Source: an uncultured Aquimarina sp. (lineage in GTDB: Bacteria; Bacteroidota; Bacteroidia; Flavobacteriales; Flavobacteriaceae). Taken from it: a DNA stretch of 64,000 nucleotides. A model generated the notes under the pieces. It was given only the letters and a program-made list of their open reading frames with translations, was not told the origin of the DNA and made no database searches. The position numbers were made by a program, and so were the translations under genes. The stretch spans positions 1 to 64,000 of the forward strand of contig CANMKK010000002.1 of assembly GCA_947498455.1 (NCBI GenBank). Direction: 5' to 3'. Below are positions 18,696 through 26,912 of this stretch, piece after piece; the stretch's first letter is position 1, and each line of letters begins with the position of its first letter.

Positions 18696-20042
18696 ATGTC
18701 AAAACAGTTTTTAGAATTAGGTATATCGGAACAAATCCAAAAAGGATTAGAAGATCTTGATATTAGTATACCAACTGATATTCAGAAAAAAGCAATTCCG
18801 ATTTTATTAAATCAAAAAGAAGATGTTGTCGGTTTAGCAAAGACAGGGACTGGTAAGACTGCCGCTTTTGGATTACCATTACTACAACTAATCGATATAG
18901 AAAACCAATCGATTCAGGCTGTAATTGTTGCGCCTACAAGAGAATTAGGGCAGCAAATTCATGCTAATTTAGTATCCTTTGCCAAGTATGTGCCCAATAT
19001 CTCTATAGCATCTATCTGTGGAGGGATTCCTATTAAACCACAAATAGAACGATTAACTAAAGCTACTCATATTGTAGTAGCAACTCCTGGGCGTTTAATC
19101 GATTTGATTAAGAGAGATGCTATTTCTATTAAAAGTGCTACATATTTAGTGTTAGACGAAGCAGATGAGATGGTAACCTCATTAAAAGATGGTTTAGATG
19201 AAATCATAAAAGAGCTTCCTAAGAAAAGAAGAACTTTTTTGTTTACAGCTACAATGCCAGGAACCATAAAACAGTTGATACAGAATTATATGTCTAAACA
19301 TGTAATCCAGATCAATTCTGAAATGAAAACCATAGGGCATCAAGGGATCGATCATCAATATGTTGTCGTAGAACCTATTGAAAAACTGGACGTTTTAATG
19401 CATTTTTTGACTTCGAAAGAAGGGAAGAGAGGTATTATTTTTTGTAAAACAAAAGCTGCGGTTAATAAATTGGCAAAAAAATTGGCAATTCATAAATTTT
19501 CCTCAGGAGCACTCCATGGTAGTTTATCACAGCCAATTCGTGATAGGATTATGGGACAGTTTAGAGAAGGTCATGTCCAGATATTGGTCGCTACTGATTT
19601 GGCAGCAAGAGGAATTGATGTAAAAGAAATTGAATATGTAGTGCATTATCATTTACCAGATGTATATGAAACCTATGTACACAGAAGCGGAAGAACAGCA
19701 AGAGCAGGAGCAAAAGGAATGTCTTTAACAATACTGCAAAAAGAAGAAGAGCACGAAATTTCAGATTTTGAATATGAATTAGGAATTACTTTTCAAAAAT
19801 ATAAAAAGGCGGATGCTCAGAGTATTGAAGAAAATAATACACTATTATGGGCAAAAAAAGTATTTAAAACCAAACCTAATCGAGAGATTTCGTCTAATTT
19901 TAAAGAAAAAGTGCATACTGTTTTTCATCACCTTACCAAAGAAGAGTTGATTGATAAGATTTTAGCAAACTATTTAGAACAACATAAAAGTATAATTTCT
20001 GTAACTGAGGAAATAAAACCCTCTAAGAAAAGAAAACGCTAG
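18696..20042 (+). CDS. DEAD-box ATP-dependent RNA helicase
   Basis: A 448-residue RNA helicase with all core motifs: the Q-motif region IPTDIQKKAIP, Walker A AKTGTGKT at about 48-55, PTRELGQQ, a canonical DEAD, FTATMPG in the place of SAT, ATDLAARGIDV and HRSGRTARAG. After the RecA-like pair (about residue 365) there is a lysine-rich C-terminal tail ending in KPSKKRKR, which is likely to bind RNA. Bacterial relatives act in ribosome assembly and mRNA decay, often at low temperature. A second helicase gene follows after only 20 bases, so the two are probably co-transcribed. Confidence 0.93.
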   Translation: MSKQFLELGISEQIQKGLEDLDISIPTDIQKKAIPILLNQKEDVVGLAKTGTGKTAAFGLPLLQLIDIENQSIQAVIVAPTRELGQQIHANLVSFAKYVPNISIASICGGIPIKPQIERLTKATHIVVATPGRLIDLIKRDAISIKSATYLVLDEADEMVTSLKDGLDEIIKELPKKRRTFLFTATMPGTIKQLIQNYMSKHVIQINSEMKTIGHQGIDHQYVVVEPIEKLDVLMHFLTSKEGKRGIIFCKTKAAVNKLAKKLAIHKFSSGALHGSLSQPIRDRIMGQFREGHVQILVATDLAARGIDVKEIEYVVHYHLPDVYETYVHRSGRTARAGAKGMSLTILQKEEEHEISDFEYELGITFQKYKKADAQSIEENNTLLWAKKVFKTKPNREISSNFKEKVHTVFHHLTKEELIDKILANYLEQHKSIISVTEEIKPSKKRKR

Positions 20043-20062
20043 TTTGTTCAAAAACAAAATTG

Positions 20063-21373
20063 ATGGCCAATACAATTAGATCACAAGTTGAGATACTGAA
20101 GAAATTAGATATCGAACAGCTAAATCCTATGCAGGAAGAAGCGATTTCAGTAATCAAAAAAACTTCCAATACAATAGTACTTTCTCCAACGGGAACAGGG
20201 AAAACACTTGCGTTTTCATTACCGTTAATAGATATATTGGATTCGGAATGTAAGGATGTTCAGGCATTGATTTTAGTGCCTTCCCGAGAGCTTGCCATAC
20301 AAATTGAGCAGGTATTTCGAAATATGGGTTCTGGTTATAAAGTAAATGCAGTTTATGGAGGAAGAGCAGCATCAAAAGATAAAATAGAGCTACAACATGC
20401 TCCGGCAATTCTTATTGGTACGCCAGGAAGAGTAGCAGACCACTTAAGACAAGAACGTTTTTCGACAGAACATATAAAAACATTAATACTTGATGAGTTT
20501 GATAAATCTTTGGAAGTAGGTTTTGAGGTAGAAATGAAAAATATTATCCAATTATTGCCTAATCTTTCTAAACGGATATTGACTTCTGCAACACAAGGTG
20601 TACCTATTCCTGGTTTTGTGAAATTGGATCATCCAAAAACAATAAATTACCTAAAAGGAAAAGTTTCTAAATTAACGTTTAAGACTGTAATCTCTCCAAC
20701 AAAAGATAAGCTGAATAGTCTTTTAGAAATTCTGAACCACATTGGGGATCAACCAGGGATTATATTTTGTAATTTTAAAAATAATATTCAGGAGGTCAGT
20801 ACATTTTTAACCCGAAAAAGTGTCAATCATGGTACTTTTCACGGTGATATGGAACAAAAGGAAAGAGAGCGTTCCTTAATTAAATTTAGAAACGGAACTC
20901 ACCAGATTTTACTCGCCACGGATTTAGCTGCTAGAGGAATTGATGTACCCGAGATGAAATTTATTATTCATTATCAGCTTCCTTATTCCGAAGAAGAATT
21001 TACACATAGAAATGGAAGAACAGCCCGAGTTAACGAAAAAGGAACGGCTTATATTCTAAAATGGGAAGAAGAAATGTTGCGTGATTTTATTCCAGCGATG
21101 GAACCAGCAGATGTTACTACACGAGTAGAGCGCAAACCTCCATATTGGGAAACCTTATTTGTTTCTGGAGGAAGGAAAGATAAAATCTCTAAAGGAGATA
21201 TTGCAGGCTTGTTTTTTAAACAAGGAAAACTTACTAAAGAGCAATTAGGTGTAATAGAGCTAAAACAAGATTGTGCTTTTGTAGCAGTTCCAGTAACTAT
21301 TGCAGAAGAATTAGTAGCCAATTTAAACAATAGTAGGCTTAAGAAAAAGAAAATTCGGATTGCAATTATTTAG
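20063..21373 (+). CDS. DEAD-box family helicase with DEFD motif II
   Basis: A 436-residue helicase with SPTGTGKT (about 41-48), PSRELAIQ, TPGRV, TSATQ, FHGDMEQKER, ATDLAARGIDV and HRNGRTARV. Motif II reads DEFD (144-147) instead of DEAD; the two acidic residues needed for ATP hydrolysis are kept. The last 80 residues (from about 355) form an RNA-binding-like domain with a DKISKGDIAGLF segment resembling the DbpA C-terminal RNA-recognition domain, which binds 23S rRNA in DbpA. I take the ATG at 20063; a TTG three bases earlier is also possible. It lies directly after the first helicase gene. Confidence 0.88.
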   Translation: MANTIRSQVEILKKLDIEQLNPMQEEAISVIKKTSNTIVLSPTGTGKTLAFSLPLIDILDSECKDVQALILVPSRELAIQIEQVFRNMGSGYKVNAVYGGRAASKDKIELQHAPAILIGTPGRVADHLRQERFSTEHIKTLILDEFDKSLEVGFEVEMKNIIQLLPNLSKRILTSATQGVPIPGFVKLDHPKTINYLKGKVSKLTFKTVISPTKDKLNSLLEILNHIGDQPGIIFCNFKNNIQEVSTFLTRKSVNHGTFHGDMEQKERERSLIKFRNGTHQILLATDLAARGIDVPEMKFIIHYQLPYSEEEFTHRNGRTARVNEKGTAYILKWEEEMLRDFIPAMEPADVTTRVERKPPYWETLFVSGGRKDKISKGDIAGLFFKQGKLTKEQLGVIELKQDCAFVAVPVTIAEELVANLNNSRLKKKKIRIAII

Positions 21374-21381
21374 TTGTAATA

Positions 21382-21596
21382 ACTAGCATCCGAAAGTTTT
21401 ATAAAAACTCACAAAAACCTTTGGAATCCCTTTAAAGATAGTAGTGAAATACTAAATTTCATGAAATTATCTTTTTTACATCAAGTGACACCTGTCAGGT
21501 TTTAGAAACCTGACAGATACTGTGTTGACTCTTAATATATTACAAATTGAAATCAGATTTCAACAATAATTTTAATGTATACTTTCGGATGCTTGT
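21382..21596. repeat. Inverted-repeat element with a nested hairpin
   Basis: The ends ACTAGCATCCGAAAGT (21382-21397) and ACTTTCGGATGCTTGT (21581-21596) are inverted copies with one mismatch. Inside lies a perfect 11-base-pair hairpin CTGTCAGGTTT/AAACCTGACAG with a 3-base loop (21492-21516). No open frame of note is present. The end motif also occurs at 51423-51437 and 60888-60903. It looks like a small non-coding mobile or REP-type element placed between two transcription units. It occupies most of the 350-base gap between the helicase gene and the next gene. Confidence 0.55.
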
Positions 21597-21637
21597 GAGT
21601 TGCAATCCCATTTTGACGTTAGAATTACCTAAAAAAT

Positions 21638-21675
21638 AAGCTCCTATTAAATTCATTATAATTTAATAGGAGCTT
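21638..21675. terminator. Bidirectional terminator
   Basis: A perfect 15-base stem, AAGCTCCTATTAAAT and its complement, encloses an 8-base loop, with A-rich sequence before it and T-rich sequence after it. It sits between a plus-strand gene and a convergent minus-strand gene, so it can serve both. A second smaller hairpin, CCCTAAAAA/TTTTTAGGG, is at 21695-21716, just after the stop of the minus-strand gene. Confidence 0.85.
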
Positions 21676-21726
21676 TACTTTGTATACTTTACCACCCTAA
21701 AAATTCCTTTTTAGGGAAATGAATTT

Positions 21727-21957
21727 TTAATTTAGAAATGAATGAGCCTTAGGGTCTCTATCCTCTTCATTATTATCATTATATTTCTTAAGTTCTTTCA
21801 TCCAATAGAAAAAAGCAACAAAACCAATAGCCATAAACAACCAGTTTACAATACTAGCACCAGTCCAGTTTTCTAATTCTAAAGCTCTAAAAATATCGTA
21901 AGGGTAAAGAAGGATATCTACAAAAAGATATTCAATAGCCTCAAAAAACTCTTTCAT
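21727..21957 (-). CDS. Small membrane protein, DUF6341-like
   Basis: A 76-residue protein with an amphipathic N-terminus (KEFFEAIEYLFVDILLYPYDIFRALELE) and one clear transmembrane helix around residues 36-53 (VNWLFMAIGFVAFFYW), ending in an acidic, asparagine-rich tail. In Flavobacteria a protein of this kind, which I recall as DUF6341, is found beside DUF6427; the neighbour here at 22084 fits that. Function unknown. The gene is divergent from the DUF6427 gene, with about 125 bases between their starts, which must hold both promoters. Confidence 0.7.
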   Translation of the reverse strand: MKEFFEAIEYLFVDILLYPYDIFRALELENWTGASIVNWLFMAIGFVAFFYWMKELKKYNDNNEEDRDPKAHSFLN

Positions 21958-22083
21958 AACAAAATATTATTTTTTCTTTATAAAAAGCTGAAAATTAATA
22001 AACTGAAAACTTTTTATAAATTCGTTATATTATAATAAAAAAACAATGATATATTGTTTCAGGCAAAAATATAAAAAATAGTA

Positions 22084-23004
22084 GTGTTATCAAGCTTTTT
22101 TAGTAAATCAAAACCGATTAATTTTATAATCGTTGCATTGTATATGCTTACTTTGTATATAATTGCGTATTATAAAAAAGGTTTTCATCTGGAATACGGC
22201 CCTGTTCTTATATTTATTGGGGGGTTTATAGCATATGTTATAGCGATGTTACTACTCAATTTAATAACACAGAAAAATGATTTAACAAAAAAAAGCACGA
22301 ATACGATATTACTTTTTGCCTTTTTTTCTGCCTTACTGCCAATTTCACTTACGAGTCCAGATATTTTATTGGCGAATCTTTTTTTGATTTTGGGAGTTAT
22401 TTGCGTATTGAATTTAAAAGAAGGAAAACAAATTAAGTCCAATGTATTTGATGCTTCTTTATGTATCGGATTGGCGTCATTGGTTTATTTTTGGAGTATA
22501 GGATTTATTATTATTGTATTTTTAGGGGTATTGTTTTTTGAACCTAAAAATTATAGGAATTGGATTATTCCAATAATAGGGTTGATGACTATTTATGTGT
22601 TAGCGAACTGTTTCACATTAGTGTTTTATGATTCATTTTTTGTTATAACGGATTATATTGCCCCTGTTTCATTTACTTTTGATAATTATCTAAATAGAGA
22701 AAACCTTTTTCCTATTGGTAGTATAATGCTTTGTATTATTTTCTTCTTTTCAGTGTATCTGCTTAAATTTAAAAGGAAGTCTGCTAAATTAAAACCAATT
22801 CTAAAGCTTATTATAGCACAGTTAATAATAGCGATTTTAGTAATCATTGTAGTTCCCAATAAGAATACGGCCGAAATACTCTTTATAGCTACTCCATTGG
22901 CAATCATAGGAACAACTTATTTAGAAATGGATCATGATCGATTGATAAAAGAAATTAATATTTGGGTATTTCTACTACTGCCATTTATGATGCTATTATT
23001 TTGA
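22084..23004 (+). CDS. Polytopic membrane protein, DUF6427-like
   Basis: A 306-residue membrane protein of about ten helices beginning with MLSSFFSKSKPINFI. This opening and the total length fit the flavobacterial family I recall as DUF6427. No catalytic motif is visible; the function is unknown. The start is GTG. Its stop overlaps the probable TTG start of the next gene by 3 bases, indicating translational coupling with the restriction-modification genes. Confidence 0.7.
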   Translation: MLSSFFSKSKPINFIIVALYMLTLYIIAYYKKGFHLEYGPVLIFIGGFIAYVIAMLLLNLITQKNDLTKKSTNTILLFAFFSALLPISLTSPDILLANLFLILGVICVLNLKEGKQIKSNVFDASLCIGLASLVYFWSIGFIIIVFLGVLFFEPKNYRNWIIPIIGLMTIYVLANCFTLVFYDSFFVITDYIAPVSFTFDNYLNRENLFPIGSIMLCIIFFFSVYLLKFKRKSAKLKPILKLIIAQLIIAILVIIVVPNKNTAEILFIATPLAIIGTTYLEMDHDRLIKEINIWVFLLLPFMMLLF

Positions 23005-23645
23005 TAAAACCAGATTTAGATACTATAGAATCAGAACTTCAGCATAGGTTGTTATATAAATATGTGTGGTATCGAAAACAGAACGACCAATGGGATGGGT
23101 ATAGTGATTTTATATATACGATTGTAAAATTTGAAGAATTGATAACCAAAATTTCTGAAACAATATCGAGGTTAAGACTGGATAAACACGAATTCTTTTA
23201 TTATACTGTTAATAGGTGGTATAACTATTGGAGTGCAGTGGCTGTAGAATCAATATTTTGTGCATTGGATGGTGTAATTCCTGTAAAAAACAAAAAACAT
23301 AGGCTAGTAGATTTTTCATTATTTGGTGAAAATTTTGATCATAAGACAAGTGTTTTTCCTAAAGGTTTTAGCAAGTCAATCGGATATGCAAAACGACATC
23401 CAGAAGAATTACTAAAATGGTTATACGCCAACCAAAGTCAAGGAAAAAGGAAACATTTGGAAAACAGAATGTTCATTATTGTTTATGCGAATGATGGGGC
23501 GCATTGGAAATTAAAATCACAAATTACCTGGCTTAAAGATATTATTTCGACATATGTTACTACATTTGACGATTCAAAATTATATAGGCTACAATTGCAA
23601 CCAGATAAAGTAACCAAAGCTGGATTAATCTGGGCTGTAATGTAG
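23001..23645 (+). CDS. Candidate type II restriction endonuclease
   Basis: A 214-residue soluble protein with no family I can name with certainty. Its core reads LVDFSLFGENFDHKTSVFPK (about residues 99-118): an aspartate followed by D-H-K, in a spacing compatible with a PD-(D/E)xK nuclease site. Upstream is the helix NRWYNYWSAVAVE and downstream is LENRMFIIVY, in the style of small restriction enzymes. It sits 26 bases before a D12-class adenine methyltransferase gene, the usual arrangement of a type II restriction-modification pair. An open frame extends back to 22962, but the TTG at 23001, overlapping the stop of the gene before, is a better start. Confidence 0.55.
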   Translation: MIKPDLDTIESELQHRLLYKYVWYRKQNDQWDGYSDFIYTIVKFEELITKISETISRLRLDKHEFFYYTVNRWYNYWSAVAVESIFCALDGVIPVKNKKHRLVDFSLFGENFDHKTSVFPKGFSKSIGYAKRHPEELLKWLYANQSQGKRKHLENRMFIIVYANDGAHWKLKSQITWLKDIISTYVTTFDDSKLYRLQLQPDKVTKAGLIWAVM

Positions 23646-23671
23646 GTAAACAAGTTGTTTAGCATACATAA

Positions 23672-24667
23672 ATGAACTACATAGGATCAAAATATAAGCT
23701 TTTAGATTTTATAAAAACATCAGTACAAGGTGTAGTGGGAGATAACTTAAGTGATAAAGTATTTTGTGACTTATTTGCCGGTACAGGGATTGTGGGAAGG
23801 AGTTTTAAGCCTTATGTAAAGCAAGTAATTGCTAATGATCTGGAATTCTATAGTTATGTGTTGAACCGTAATTATATTGGTAATAACGCTTATATAGACA
23901 CATTATCATATCTTTTTGAATTAAATCAATTAACAGGAAGAAAAGCATTTATATATAACAATTATTGCCAAGGCGGAGAATCGGATAGACAATATTTTAG
24001 TGATGAGAATGGTCAGCGAATTGATGATATAAGGTTGCAAATTGAAAATTGGTATACCACTGGTCGGATTAATGAGAATGTTTATTTTTTTTTACTAGCC
24101 TCATTATTGGAAGCTGCTGATAAAGTTGCAAATACGGCATCAGTATATGGTGCTTATTTAAAAACACTAAAAAAAACTGCCCAAAAACCGCTTACATTGC
24201 TTCCTGCCGAATACGAAATTACCGATGGCAATCATAAAGTGTATAATAAAAACAGTAATTCTTTAATAAAAGAGATTGAAGGCGATATACTATACCTGGA
24301 CCCACCATACAATGCAAGACAATATGGAGCCAATTATCATATGCTGAATACTATTGCAAAATATGATACCTTTGTACCTTCTGGAAAAACAGGTTTAAGG
24401 GAGTACAACAGGTCTGATTACTGTAGAAAAGGAGAAGTAGAAAAAGCTTTTGAAGAATTAATTAAAAATTCTAAATTCAATTATATTTTCTTAAGCTATA
24501 ATAATGAAGGATTGATGTCGGAAGACAAAATAAGGCAAATTATGCAGCGTTATGGAAAATATGACTTGGTTACTACGGCATATCAAAGATTCAAGGCAGA
24601 TAAAACGGAGAACAGAAACCATAAAGCGAGCTCAACAACAGAATATTTACACATTTTAGAAAAATAA
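23672..24667 (+). CDS. D12-class N6-adenine DNA methyltransferase
   Basis: A 331-residue DNA adenine methyltransferase. The N-terminus NYIGSKYKLLDFI is the family's lead-in to the AdoMet site, DLFAGTGIVG (about 34-43) is motif I, and LYLDPPYNARQYG (about 208-220) holds the catalytic DPPY motif IV. The target recognition part is in the region between. It lies just after the candidate nuclease gene, so it most likely protects the chromosome from that enzyme. A solitary regulatory methylase is the alternative. The recognition site cannot be told from the sequence. Confidence 0.9.
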   Translation: MNYIGSKYKLLDFIKTSVQGVVGDNLSDKVFCDLFAGTGIVGRSFKPYVKQVIANDLEFYSYVLNRNYIGNNAYIDTLSYLFELNQLTGRKAFIYNNYCQGGESDRQYFSDENGQRIDDIRLQIENWYTTGRINENVYFFLLASLLEAADKVANTASVYGAYLKTLKKTAQKPLTLLPAEYEITDGNHKVYNKNSNSLIKEIEGDILYLDPPYNARQYGANYHMLNTIAKYDTFVPSGKTGLREYNRSDYCRKGEVEKAFEELIKNSKFNYIFLSYNNEGLMSEDKIRQIMQRYGKYDLVTTAYQRFKADKTENRNHKASSTTEYLHILEK

Positions 24668-24672
24668 GAATA

Positions 24673-25281
24673 ATGTTTACAGATAAAGCAAATAAGATAT
24701 TTAAGGAAGTTATAGAGATGTATCATGTGATTGATCGAGTGGATCAGGAATTTTCCAATCCTTATGATAGCAAATCAGAAGTTATAGAACATCTTTTATA
24801 TCGTAAATGTTGGATAGATACTGTACAATGGCATTATGAAGATATTATCCGTGATCCTGAAATCGATCCAGTTGCCGCGTTAACATTAAAAAGAAAGATC
24901 GATGCTTCTAATCAGGATCGTACAGATATGGTAGAATACATTGATAGTTATTTTTTAGAAACCTATAAAGATGTAACTCCAAAATCTGATGCTACAATTA
25001 ATACCGAAAGCCCTGCTTGGGGAGTAGATCGATTGTCCATTCTTGCACTAAAAGTATATCATATGTACGAAGAGACCATTAGAGAAGGAGCAAGTGATAC
25101 ACATAAGGCTGCTTGCCAAAAGAAATATAATGTATTGTTAGAGCAACAGATTGATCTTTCTACGGCTATTGATACATTGTTAGCGGATATTGAAAATGGA
25201 GAAAAGTATATGAAAGTCTATAAGCAGATGAAAATGTACAATGACGATGAGTTAAATCCAGTATTAAGAGGAGAGAAGTAA
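24673..25281 (+). CDS. DUF4254 family protein
   Basis: A 202-residue soluble, helical, acidic protein with ANKIFKEVIEMYHVID at the N-terminus and KCWIDTVQWHYEDIIRDP (about 48-65), which I recognise as DUF4254. The family is widespread in Bacteroidota, usually beside a family 9 glycosyltransferase gene, as here. Its function is unknown; helical bundle chemistry or a role in envelope glycan assembly has been neither shown nor excluded. It begins 6 bases after the methyltransferase stop and precedes the glycosyltransferase by 15 bases. Confidence 0.85.
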   Translation: MFTDKANKIFKEVIEMYHVIDRVDQEFSNPYDSKSEVIEHLLYRKCWIDTVQWHYEDIIRDPEIDPVAALTLKRKIDASNQDRTDMVEYIDSYFLETYKDVTPKSDATINTESPAWGVDRLSILALKVYHMYEETIREGASDTHKAACQKKYNVLLEQQIDLSTAIDTLLADIENGEKYMKVYKQMKMYNDDELNPVLRGEK

Positions 25282-25295
25282 CCAAGTTAAATACA

Positions 25296-26351
25296 ATGCT
25301 CACTTCGTATCATAAAGAGCAGGATTCGCAAGCTCATATTTTAGTTATACGTCTTTCTGCAATGGGGGATGTTGCCATGACAGTTCCTGTATTAAGAACG
25401 TTTCGATCAACATATCCTGATGTAAAAATTACTGTATTGACCAGAAAGTTTTTTGAACCCATATTTTCGGGAATAGATAATCTGGAGGTATACTATGCTG
25501 ATGTAAATGGTAGGCATAAAGGAATTTTTGGGTTATCAAAATTATCAAAAGAACTTAGAGGATTAGGGATAACAGCTGTTGCAGATTTACACAATGTATT
25601 ACGATCTAATGTGCTAAAAAAGTTTTTCTTGTTAAGAAGCCTAAAAGTAGGACAGATAGACAAAGGTAGGCCAGAAAAAAAGGCATTAACACGAACAAAA
25701 AATAAGGAGTTTAAGCAATTAAAATCGACACATGAGCGATATGCAGATGTGTTTGAGAAGCTTGGATTTCCTATAAATATAAGCACGCATGTTTTTCCTG
25801 AAAAAGTAACCTTAACTCCAGAAATACTGGAGATCACTCAGAATTCGACAAAAAAATGGCTGGGAATTGCACCTTTTGCGCAATACGAAAGTAAAACCTA
25901 TCCATTAGAATTGATGGTTGAGGTGATTGAAAAACTGAATGAGCAGAACGATTATGAGATTTTCCTTTTTGGAGGAGGAAAAAAGGAAATAGATATCCTT
26001 AATAATCTGGAGAGTAAATATGAGAATGTAATCAATGTTGCCGGTACGTTATCTTTTGAAAATGAATTAAAGTTAATAGGCAATCTAGATACAATGTTAT
26101 CGATGGATAGCGGTAATGCGCACTTAGCTGCTATGTATGGAGTCCCTACTGTTACTTTATGGGGTGTAACACATCCATTTGCCGGTTTTATGCCTTTTGG
26201 GCAACCAATAGAAAGAACTATTTTACCCAATCTAGCAAAGTATGATCAAATACCAACCTCAATCTATGGCAATAAAGTGCCAGAAGGGTATGAAAAAGTG
26301 ATGCATACCATCAAACCAGAAATGGTTGTTGAGGTGATTAGTAATCTATAG
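25296..26351 (+). CDS. Family 9 glycosyltransferase (heptosyltransferase-like)
   Basis: A 351-residue GT-B protein of the ADP-heptose:LPS heptosyltransferase family. The N-terminal HILVIRLSAMGDVAMTVPVLR (split here as VIRLSAMGD and TVPVLR) is the acceptor-side signature, and the C-terminal SMDSGNAHLAAMYGVPTVTLWG (D-S-G-x-x-H-L) is the donor-side signature. Such enzymes extend the lipopolysaccharide core. A start at ATG 25296 gives a 14-residue lead before the first strand; a later start is possible. It is the last gene of the DUF6427 to DUF4254 run. Confidence 0.9.
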   Translation: MLTSYHKEQDSQAHILVIRLSAMGDVAMTVPVLRTFRSTYPDVKITVLTRKFFEPIFSGIDNLEVYYADVNGRHKGIFGLSKLSKELRGLGITAVADLHNVLRSNVLKKFFLLRSLKVGQIDKGRPEKKALTRTKNKEFKQLKSTHERYADVFEKLGFPINISTHVFPEKVTLTPEILEITQNSTKKWLGIAPFAQYESKTYPLELMVEVIEKLNEQNDYEIFLFGGGKKEIDILNNLESKYENVINVAGTLSFENELKLIGNLDTMLSMDSGNAHLAAMYGVPTVTLWGVTHPFAGFMPFGQPIERTILPNLAKYDQIPTSIYGNKVPEGYEKVMHTIKPEMVVEVISNL

Positions 26352-26376
26352 TTAATCATTTAAATAACTTAGCATA

Positions 26377-26805
26377 ATGAATAAACTTTTATTGCTAATA
26401 TTAGCTTTTTTATCAATACTTGCCTGCAAAGAGGAAAATATTGATGGAATTGTAATTGGAGATACTTTATTCGTTCATCAAACAATTAAAGAAAATAGAG
26501 AGATTAAGAAACTAATAAAAGAAGCATTAAATAGAGATTCTAAAGCAATAGTCAATCTAACTAATTCTAATTGTGGAGGAGGAGCAGGATGTTATGATCT
26601 AGGGTATATAATTACTCAAATTGTTTATAGACTTGGTGAAGAAAGCTTTATAAAAATAGTTGCGGATATAAGCACTGAAGAAAAAGAACAGCTAGAATGG
26701 TTAATTCTAGCTGGGTTGGAGTATGGTGATAATAATTATGATAGCAAAAAAGATAATAAAAGATTGAAAAATGAATTCCCAAATCTATATATGTTGTTAA
26801 GATAA
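26377..26805 (+). CDS. Small lipoprotein of unknown function
   Basis: A 142-residue protein with a lipoprotein signal peptide: MNKLLLLILAFLSILAC, with the lipidated cysteine at residue 17 followed by KEEN. The mature part has a CGGGAGC motif near residues 65-71 that could form a disulfide or bind metal, then a helical, charged C-terminal half. I do not recognise the family. It begins 25 bases after the glycosyltransferase gene and could be its last co-transcribed partner. Confidence 0.7.
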   Translation: MNKLLLLILAFLSILACKEENIDGIVIGDTLFVHQTIKENREIKKLIKEALNRDSKAIVNLTNSNCGGGAGCYDLGYIITQIVYRLGEESFIKIVADISTEEKEQLEWLILAGLEYGDNNYDSKKDNKRLKNEFPNLYMLLR

Positions 26806-26912
26806 TGTCTAATCTTACAAAGTTTTGGGATGATATATAAGATTTAACTTATTTAAAAACACTTCTAACTACTAGCCTCTCAATACTCAATACTAGCCAA
26901 CTAATTACTAAA

